DNA of 64,000 nucleotides from Cladophialophora immunda. Its lineage: Eukaryota; Ascomycota; Eurotiomycetes; Chaetothyriales; Herpotrichiellaceae. The stretch covers positions 3,928,485 to 3,992,484 of the forward strand of contig NW_015622542.1 in NCBI RefSeq assembly GCF_000835495.1. Reading direction: 5' to 3'. Made by a program: the position numbers and the translations under genes. Below the pieces are notes generated by a model. It was not told the DNA's origin and did no database searches. It saw only the letters and a list, made by a program, of their open reading frames with translations. Of this stretch, positions 56,250 to 64,000 are shown piece after piece. The stretch's first letter is position 1. Each line of letters starts with the position of its first letter.

Positions 56250-57531
56250 TCATTCCACCAGAGCATTCCCTCTTGCGTCGACCAGATGTCTCTCCACCTT
56301 CTCTGGCCCTCCTCCCACTGCTGTGCAGATGACCCGACTCACACCCGCCTTCAGCGTCATCAGCGTCTTCTGTTCCAACCCTCCATACTCGTTCGGACGA
56401 ATAGACTCTCCGAACTCCCCTTCCCATCCTGGCAATTGAGGCAAGATGTTTCTGAACACTCCTGCCACTTGGTGTGCGTGTTCTTGCAGGTAGTAGATTA
56501 CCGCATTCGGCCCCGCGTCGAACGTATATGCGCAGATCAGTTTTCCTGCTTTGCGATTGGCCGTCTCCACGGCATTCATGGCCGCACGAGAAACGTCGTT
56601 CAAGTAGTGAATCGGTGGCCATGAATCCAGACAGATGGCGTGGAACGAATTCGAATCCTGCATCGTGACCCGCGCAAAAGTCTCAAAGTCCCTCTCTTGG
56701 ATTGCTTTCTCAATCTCCTTCATCCTTTTCGGAACAATCTCCTTGAATCTTGCCGGTGCCAGAGTGGATGTCTCGACCGTGGTCTGCATACCTGCAGTTG
56801 ATGGGACACCTTTCTTCTCGGCACTGACGACCAGTATCAGCGCCCTCATTTCCGGCCAATGTGAAACTGGTGCCACCTCTTCAGCTAAGCTGTCACTTCC
56901 ATCCTCCTTCGTGCCAGCCCGCCAGGCCACGTAGCCACCCATCAGGCTCCTGCAGGCCGATCCAGAGCCTTGCCGAGCAATCAATGAAAGCTCCTTCGGT
57001 GATTGGGGCAACTCGTAGAGGTCGGCGATCGCTCTGACTAGTGCTGCAAACCCTGCAGCTGAAGAGGCAAGACCGGCCGCCGTAGGGAAGTTGTTGGTCG
57101 ACACCAAGCGCAGGGTCCATTTCGAGAGCTTCGGCAGGGAAGCATCCTTGGCTTCCAGAGCTTCACGCAGCGAGCGAAGGACTTTGAGGCACGCTTGTGT
57201 TCTCTTTGAAGACTGAATATCCTCCTTTTCTCCATTGAGCACCAAGGTGTCCGGGCCCGTGAAGGATTCGGAACATGATGCAGTGGTATGAGTTCGTAGC
57301 GATTTCTGAGATAATGTCACGGACAGAGACGAGTTCGTCGGAAGATTCAGGACCGTATCTCGCTTTCCCCAGTATCTGTTGCGCTAGTTAGATCTGTCTT
57401 GAACTTCGACGTCGTCTGGGGCGTGCGATGGGAGGGTGCAAAGTGAGGGGCCATTGGCGTACCTACTTGATCACAGCGATGTTGACTGGGGCAGTGGTAC
57501 TTGCCCGGAACACGGTATTTGAGCTAGACAT
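56250..57531 (-). CDS. ERG19: Mevalonate diphosphate decarboxylase
   Basis: Converts mevalonate diphosphate and ATP to isopentenyl diphosphate, the last step of the mevalonate pathway feeding ergosterol, ubiquinone and prenylation. Two exons (57531-57467 and 57375-56250) give 396 residues, the usual length. Seen: VNIAVIKYWGKRD with its start split by the intron, LNLPTNSSLSVTLS (substrate loop), the GHMP-kinase ATP loop NNFPTAAGLASSAAG with catalytic Ser residues, RQGSGSACRSLMGGYVAW, MQDSNSFHAICLDSWPP and FDAGPNAV with the catalytic Asp. No peroxisome signal at the C-terminus. The gene is divergent from the holocytochrome synthase over 1.6 kb. Confidence 0.97.
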
Positions 57532-59144
57532 GACTGAGGCTGTAACGCTGTAAACCAGGAAGAATTGTTTTGGGCTTCACCTGAACGGTGTGTACCCAAG
57601 TACGCTGGAAAATTATATGGCCCACAATCATCGATCCGCGCCGCTGCTTCGTGTCATGCCACATCTAGTTAAGCGTATACCTAATCCAGTACCCTTTCTT
57701 AGCCTCACCGGTTTTTCACTTTAATGGGACGCAGTCATTTCGACGAGCAACAGGTTCCAAATATTACTATTATCATTACAGGAGAACTTCATCCCTCAGA
57801 AATGTGTCCAGTGAGTCTGAAAGCGGCAATGCCTTGTTCAAGACAACATGTCGGTACATAAATTTTCACTATGCATTATCCGGCCGCATGCACACGCTGC
57901 TCGCAATCCAGCCAACTTCATTGCAACGCGAGCCCACCTGTCCGAATTCGAGGCCTGTGACTATTCCATTAGCCACATGGACAAGAGATGGATGAGGCAT
58001 TCGGCAGTTTCAGCAGCTACCTTGCATGAAGGCATTTCTGGTCAATTTGATCACAAGTAGCATTGATTTCTGGTTTCTTTCCCAATATGCGCAACGCTAC
58101 TATTACTATTGGTCTTCTGCGGCCACGCCAGATAGTTTCTCTAGCTTCATTAACATGTCCGAAATCTCCCAGAGCAGAGAGCCTATCCGTCTATTCAATG
58201 TGGTTTCTCCTCGAATTGTTTCTGAATGAATGGCGTGGATCTAGCCACCGCACATGGCTCATACTTGTCTGCAAGTATCGGAACTCATCATGGCCGTTAT
58301 GAGTTGAGGCTCATTGCCTTCTCTTGCCACAGATCTGGAATATTCATTCAGAGCCTGCCAATTGCTCTCCCTCTTTTGACTTGTGGTGGGGATGACATCC
58401 GTGAGTCAGGTCGAGTTGGAGGAAAAGAAAAGGCTAGCAGCAGGAACCACGTTGTAGAGTGACCGGCGCTTGGATCGCCAACACATCCACTACAAGTCAT
58501 AGTGAGGCAGCACAGCCTCCGGCCAGAGAGCCAGCCACTTACCCGGCCAAGCTGGTCATAGCAACACTGCCCTTTGCGATGGGCAAGTCAGGCTCGCGAT
58601 GATTGCTTCACGTCCTCGTGGTTCGCTATATGAGGCATCTAGGCGATGTTACAACCATCCAGCAGCCTCTCTCGACGTGGCAAGTCATCCGGCGGTTGGG
58701 AAGTAGAACCTTTGTGGGCTCTGCTCGATGCATGTTCTTGGTCATCAGGCCAAAGAAGCAGGGTAAGGCCTGTGCTGAAACTCAACTCTGATTCGCTAGG
58801 ATATTTGCGTAAAGGCGAATGATATCGATTGTCACTCAAGGACATGTTTGGAACGGTTCTAGGACATGTAAACGGCCAGGAAAGTGGTGTCCACATCATT
58901 GGAGGCAGACAAGGCTAGCAGGAGAGGAGATCAGGCTGACCTGCGAAAACACGAGCTAATTAAACCTTCTCGCTCGATATTTCTGCGATCAGGCTGCGCT
59001 CCCCGCATCCTCAGATCTCTCCAAAAGTCAACGAGCTACTCTTCGCATCGACACTTTTCCCTATCGCCACGAAACAGAACTTCTGCACTTCCACAGTCGC
59101 CTATACATTGATTGATACACCGTAAAAAAAAAGCAGATATCCCA
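57532..59144. other. Divergent intergenic region (1.6 kb)
   Basis: Promoters of ERG19 (minus) and the holocytochrome synthase (plus). Frames of 60-80 codons near 57.8-58.5 kb do not look like proteins. No tRNA or repeat found. Confidence 0.55.
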
Positions 59145-60149
59145 ATGGGCTGGTGGAAAGCAGATCCCGCCCCGGAGCCCGAAGCGCCACCCGCAGCGTC
59201 CTCGATCCCTCCCCATGGCGAATTCAACCACCCACAGCAACCCTCTACAGATCCCGCCTCGGCCTGCCCCGTCGACCCCAAGACCCGAGAGATATGGCTC
59301 CGACAGGCCCAGCAGATAAAGAAGTCACCGTCACAGGGAGAAGCACGCTCAGGCGCGCAAACGACACATCCCTCCCTCCCGGCCTCGCATCCTCCGCTCC
59401 CCAAGCCGACGACGATATCGTCGCAAGAATGCTCCTCCGACCGCATCTCGCAGGACCCCACCGTCGAGACTCACTCAGGTTACCAGGCCGCCCGGCCGCT
59501 CTCACACGGCCGCGTGGTCTCCTCCATCCCCCGCGCGTTTTCCCAATCCACACAGGAGCCCTCTCAGACACCGCCGACAACTTCACCGACACACACAAAC
59601 ACAAACACAAGCACAAGCACAAACATACCAGCAAACTCCGAGTCCGAGACCGGCGCCTCAGCGAGCGGCAACTGGATCTACCCGTCGGAGCACCAATTCT
59701 TCCACGCCGTGATGCGCAAGCAGACGCTGTCGTCGTCGAACCCGACCGACCTGGCCACGTCGATATCCGCAATCATCCCGATCCATAACGCCGTCAACGA
59801 GCAGGCCTGGGTGCTGATCAAGCGGTGGGAAAAGGGCACCTCGGACGCCTGCGGTGGCCCCAGACTGCTCTCCTTCCAGGGCCTGGGCGCCGGAGCAAAG
59901 TCCCCCAAGGCGAGGTGGAACTCTCTATGGGGCTACACCGAGCCGTTCGATCGACACGACTGGGTCGTCCAGCGATGCGACGGGAGCAAAGTCGAGTATG
60001 TCATTGATTTCTACCAGGGCAAGGCCCTCCAAGGCAAGAACACAAAGCAAGGAAATAACGCTTTGAATTTTTACCTCGACGTACGGCCGAAGCTAAATAC
60101 CATCGAGGGATGGCGGATGAGAGCGGAACAGTTGTTTGGGTTGAGGTGA
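59145..60149 (+). CDS. Holocytochrome c/c1 synthase (heme lyase)
   Basis: Attaches heme covalently to apocytochrome c or c1 in the mitochondrial intermembrane space. One exon, 334 residues from MGWWKADPAPEPE, the fungal family start. An ACPVD heme-regulatory CPV motif lies near C41, and KTREIWLRQAQQ follows. A long disordered Ser/Thr/Pro linker includes a TNTNTSTSTN run encoded by an ACAAAC/ACAAGC repeat at about 59588-59630. The catalytic domain starts at WIYPSEHQFFHAVMRK and contains IIPIHNAVNEQAW with the heme-ligand histidine H214, KRWEKG, GGPRLLSFQG, RWNSLWGYTEPFDRHDWVVQRCDG, VEYVIDFYQG and LDVRPKLNTIEGW. A second copy usually exists in fungi, one for c and one for c1; I cannot say which this is. 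A more upstream start is only TTG. Confidence 0.93.
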   Translation: MGWWKADPAPEPEAPPAASSIPPHGEFNHPQQPSTDPASACPVDPKTREIWLRQAQQIKKSPSQGEARSGAQTTHPSLPASHPPLPKPTTISSQECSSDRISQDPTVETHSGYQAARPLSHGRVVSSIPRAFSQSTQEPSQTPPTTSPTHTNTNTSTSTNIPANSESETGASASGNWIYPSEHQFFHAVMRKQTLSSSNPTDLATSISAIIPIHNAVNEQAWVLIKRWEKGTSDACGGPRLLSFQGLGAGAKSPKARWNSLWGYTEPFDRHDWVVQRCDGSKVEYVIDFYQGKALQGKNTKQGNNALNFYLDVRPKLNTIEGWRMRAEQLFGLR

Positions 60150-60923
60150 TATCAGGCGAATGGGTGTAGACGTGACACATAGTCGAAGGAGAGCCAGCAA
60201 AGCCTGGTGGTATCCCCACGCCACCAAAGAAGATAGTGATCCATTGTATAATAATAGAGCATAGTATGCAGTCATTCGGCAAAGGCGAGGTGTCCCTGCT
60301 TGTGTACAAATCTCAAGTCAATTCAAGTCTATCTCCTGATTAGGTACAACTCCGATTCACTCAATCCCTACACAAACTGGATGAAATTGATGGATAATGA
60401 TGCCTCCTGAACCCTGTGCCTAACCCCGACCCCTGCCTGTGAGGTGGTATCGTAGGAAGAAAGAGGTTGAGGTAAATCGCACTCAAACCTGTGTATGGAT
60501 GGAGGGCTGGTTGATGCGGCTCGGAGAAAAACTCAACGGGGTCCCTCCTCGCCACAACCTCTGTTGCCATTCCCACACCAATCCTGTACATCATATATTC
60601 CTCTCAATGCTTTATGCAAAGTCCTTCAACCTCCGATTGAATGCTGGTGTTAATGTAAGAGACTGTCCTTGACCGACATGTATGTTCTGAATTACGCATC
60701 CGGTCCCATGAAGACAAATGAAAAGGCCGTAACACGAAAGTGGCAGGGAAGTCGAACGCTGGTCGTTTCAAGTCGTTAATCCCAAGGTATATGCACCCAT
60801 GCCGCCATCCGCCCAGAACAAAGGAAATTCGTGATGGTGTAACGTGTATCCATGACTTTGATGCAGTTGTGTGCTGGTTTCGTTGTTTGAGACCGCCTGC
60901 TGGGCTGTTTCCGGTTCTTCTTT
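60150..60923. other. Convergent intergenic region (774 bp)
   Basis: 3' flanks of the heme lyase (plus) and STS1 (minus). No gene or repeat was seen. Confidence 0.6.
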
Positions 60924-61881
60924 TTACCAGTTACCGGTTCGAATCATTGGTTGTTCCATGCCGTAAGTGTTGGAAAATAGTTGTTGCCGGATACTTTGTT
61001 GTTGTGACGGTTGGTTACTTTGTCTGAGCCAGCCGAGTGCCTGCATCAATTCATCATATGCTTCTCTCAACCGACCGCCACTCTTCTCATTATGCGCTCG
61101 TAGTTTCTCTTCCCATCCGTTGAACTGTAGTTGGAATCCTCCACCTCTTTTGCTGGCCTCTTTGATGACACTAGCCCAGGCTTTCGAGATCTCCTCGTAG
61201 GCGTTTTGTTTTGCGAGATTGTGCTGTGGATTGTCCCACTCCGGGAGATCATGGATGATTTGCGTAACATCGTTCAGATACTCCAGCGACGTCGATGACT
61301 GATGTTCGTTTGGTGGTAAGAAGTGAGGGGTGAAGTCTGTGAGGGCATCAAGCAGTTCGTGCCATTGGGGGCGGACTCGATCGTAGGAATAGTCGGAACG
61401 AGGATTCGGTCCGAGAGGGAAAGAGTCCATCAATCGTGTATAATATTGACGCAAGACTTGTAGAGTGCTCTGGATACTGGGTCGAGGGCTGACTTGTACA
61501 ACTTCATCTCGAAGGCTTGGGTGTCTCTCGCACAGAGTCTTCAGCACAGACGTTAGAGAATCCTTGTCCAGTGTTTCAAGGAGTCTTTCCACCGATAACG
61601 GTCTCCCGACCAGATTTGGACGAGCCCGTTTTCGTGAGCTGGGTGTAGAGGCAGTGGGAAGGCGGGCGTTTGATAGAAAAGGTGATGTTGACATCTCATC
61701 ATCTCGATCGGGGGAGGGGGAGGCTTTTCGTTTCCGAGAGGGACCAGAGGCAGACACTGATGTGGTGGTTAGCGGGCTGCTAGGAATCATCTAATGGACG
61801 CTACTCACTTGATCTGTTAGGAGAGAGACGGGAATGTTCATGGAAGTGAGGAGGAACGGGGGGCGTGGCCAGGCTATTCAT
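60924..61881 (-). CDS. STS1: STS1/Cut8, tethering factor for nuclear proteasomes
   Basis: Binds proteasomes and holds them at the nuclear envelope or nucleus, aiding degradation of nuclear proteins. Two exons (61881-61809 and 61756-60924) give 301 residues. Starts [20 protein letters not shown], the family N-terminus, then [20 protein letters not shown] with a nuclear signal, [32 protein letters not shown] and [20 protein letters not shown]. The helical Cut8 domain continues through [77 protein letters not shown] and [11 protein letters not shown]. The first exon is recovered only by splicing. Length fits. Confidence 0.95.
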
Positions 61882-62836
61882 TTTGGCTCTGGCCTTTGGA
61901 CGCCCGATGATATCCAGGTGCGGTGTTTATTGCAATTTGGCGGGCAGAGTCGACGAGTTGTTTGTTGCAGACTTGAAGACGAAGATGGGATAGATGATAG
62001 TTAGGGAGAGAGGACGCTGCTCTGATAGTTCCACGGGAGGCAGAGCAGCGGTGAAGAGCTGGAAGACGGGAAGTGATGTGGTGCTGTGGATGTGATGTGA
62101 TGGGAGGGAAGTCCAAGTTTGAAGTCTGAGTGGAGGGTCAGTTTGTCAGTTGGCGTTGTGGCAGCTGCGGGTCGAAGTGCCAATGAACCAAGGGCTTTCA
62201 GGGCTCTTAGGCAGTTACCAACCGCAGGTCGGGGCAGCCTTGGGGCCGTTGATTTGCTGCCGGCCACTGGAGCAGACCCTTAGCTAGCCTTTTAGGCACC
62301 CACCTCACTTACAAAGTGCTGGTCGCTGCCCAATCCATACCCACTCCTCGGATCAACCGAGGACTGGGCTCATGCAATGCGGGTGGTTAACTTTTCTTCC
62401 ATCGACTTGCAGAAGGAGTAACGAGGACAATGAAAATACGAGGCCGTGGAGCGAATGGCACAAAGGAATGGCTTGCGGACACGTGCAGTCCCTCTACAAT
62501 CACCCAGCGGGACACGCCAGGTCACAGTTCGCAGCTCGAATCCAATTAAATTGTCTCAAGAACAGGGCAAGGGAAAGCTACGTAGAGCTCCTCCGTAACT
62601 ATGGTTCGTGTCACAAGCAAGAAATTCGATGAACGCACACGGTCTTCTGGCATCAACGTGGTCTCAGGCAACAGCATCACACCTGGTTCCCCATATCAAG
62701 CGCCATGAACCTATGCATGTCTACTATCGAACAGAGCCGTGGGTATCATGCAATCACAAAAACTTTTTTCCCACAGACATTGGCTGGGTTGGAAGGACAG
62801 GCATCGATCGTCCGCTCGTCACCTGTGTTGTCAAGT
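61882..62836. other. Intergenic (955 bp)
   Basis: Promoter of STS1, with a pyrimidine-rich leader on the minus strand around 62000-62120, then the 3' flank of MTR4. No gene recognised. Confidence 0.6.
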
Positions 62837-64000
62837 CTAGAGATACAGTGACTGAGCTGCCACGATATCTCGCCTTACCTTGTTCAACGCCTCCTCGAAC
62901 TTCTTCTCCAATTCTTCACTCCCCATGACCTTCGAGGCTTCTGCCATTTGACGCAGTGCTTCTTCGAGTCGGCGAAAAGTACGGATCAAGCTGCCTTCGT
63001 ACACATCGGTCATTTTGCTGTGTTCACAGTCAGCATTTGCCACTCCCAGCGGCCTTTCCGCAACCTACCAAATCTCGCCGAAAGATTTCCCAGTTGCCCA
63101 CGCATAGATTACTGGCATAAGCTGCCATTTGAACCCTAGGACGTACTCTTCCTCGTTCACGGCCAACTTCGACTCCACCGACACCTTGGCAATGTGTCTG
63201 GCCTGTCTCTGTATCTCACGCAAAGGCCTCGCAAGGTCCTCGCTTAGGTTAGGGGCCTCATTGACCTTTTCTTCAAAGACAAAACAACTCATGACTGCTG
63301 CACATTGCTCTGGCGTCAAGTCGTTGAAGAATCGGTTGAAGAGAAGCTCACTAAGCATCAATTCATCGCCAGTGCTGATCTCACATGCAACACGAGCCTT
63401 GAGTTGGACCACTTCATCCTCGTTGATAAACTGCAATCGGCGAAGGACTCGCTTCCGGCACTTCAACTCTTCCAGTTGCATGATTGCATGTGCGTCTTGG
63501 ATTTGCTTCTTTAGATTTCGGATCTTGTTGGTAAGCATCACCTTTGCCGCGTACTGGTTGTAAAGACCCTCTAGGCGAGGAGAGTGGTGTAGTGGGTTGG
63601 CGACCAGCCTAGACTCCATAATCTCGATTTTGCGAAGTAGATCCTTGAACGAGTTATCTGTAATCTTCATATTCTCAATCGGATCCAGCACAGCCAGACC
63701 GTCAGGGAATCGTCTCTTCACTTCTGCCAATGCCTGCTGCACTTTCTTTTTCTCCTCCGAGATTGTCATGTCGGCAGGGGGGAATATGCGAATATGAGAG
63801 ATCTTTTGGACGCATTTGAGTGAGACCGGGACGACTTCGACTTTGGACTTCTCACCAGGTTCAGGAGGACGGATTCCTTGCGGGAGAGACTGGAAAGTCT
63901 TTGTTGCTGGGGCAGGTCCCTCAGCAACCTCCAGAGCAATGTCAAGAATCCACTCCTCCTGAGGTGTCAACTTTTCACCCGATTTGCTTTGGCTTCTCTT
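62837..64000 (-). CDS. MTR4: MTR4/DOB1 exosome RNA helicase, C-terminal part (partial)
   Basis: Ski2-like RNA helicase of the TRAMP complex that feeds nuclear RNAs to the exosome. Only the C-terminus is present; the gene continues beyond the right edge. Exon (62837-63017) and exon (63069-beyond 64000) flank a 51-nt intron whose removal makes SFGEICKMTDVYEGSLIR. Visible: the end of the arch/beta-barrel region (VPVSLKCVQKISHIRIFPPADM), the stalk helices (NPLHHSPRLEGLYNQYAAK, IRNLKKQIQDAHAIMQLEEL, CRKRVLRRLQFIN) and the helical bundle ending in VRRDIVAAQSLYL, a near-invariant terminus in the family. Helicase motifs lie outside the window. Confidence 0.96.

Noticed and set aside
60932..60946. GGTTCGAATC resembling a tRNA B box
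   Set aside because: It lies inside the last codons of STS1 (minus strand) and no A box or cloverleaf could be built around it.

Overview
The window is nuclear DNA of a filamentous ascomycete (Pezizomycotina). Many genes carry short introns (about 50-90 nt) with GTAAGT/GTGAGT-type donors, leaders are pyrimidine rich, and the gene set is typical of such fungi: Zn2Cys6 regulators, MFS sugar permeases, RIC1, RIX7, STS1, ERG19 and MTR4. An Eurotiomycete or black-yeast-like host is plausible, but I cannot fix the genus by reading. I support 26 protein-coding genes. Splice junctions were read by hand from consensus sites and from frame continuity. I found no rRNA, convincing tRNA, transposon or CRISPR array.

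Layout. 0-3.2 kb: no supportable gene. 3.2-18.1 kb: five genes all on the minus strand, namely a hexose-type MFS transporter, a selenium-binding-protein/methanethiol-oxidase homologue, acetyl-CoA hydrolase (ACH1), a 595-residue protein of unknown function and a second sugar MFS transporter. 18.5-26.6 kb: an HSL-type esterase (plus), two Zn2Cys6 regulators in tandem (minus) and, divergent from the second, a small bHLH regulator with the SREBP-type tyrosine. Together with the second transporter this is the most cluster-like part of the window.

27.3-49.8 kb is mostly housekeeping: RIC1 (Golgi Rab GEF subunit), mitochondrial uS11m and TIM44 sharing a 247-bp divergent promoter, a small I78-type inhibitor-like protein, a VPS9-ankyrin-PX protein, a Ser/Thr-rich single-pass membrane protein, a DUF4260 membrane protein, RIX7 (pre-60S AAA ATPase), a multi-pass membrane protein of unknown function and a Ser-rich conserved protein.

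50.1-64.0 kb: a class III aminotransferase, a 70-residue zinc-finger protein split by an unusually long 600-nt intron, a Baeyer-Villiger-type flavin monooxygenase, mevalonate diphosphate decarboxylase (ERG19), a holocytochrome c/c1 synthase, STS1/Cut8 and the C-terminal part of MTR4, which runs off the right edge. Most of these genes do independent core jobs. The only plausible functional grouping is the transporter-esterase-regulator block at 16-27 kb. No clearly new system is evident; the best leads are the unknown 595-residue protein, the regulator-rich block and the 600-nt intron.
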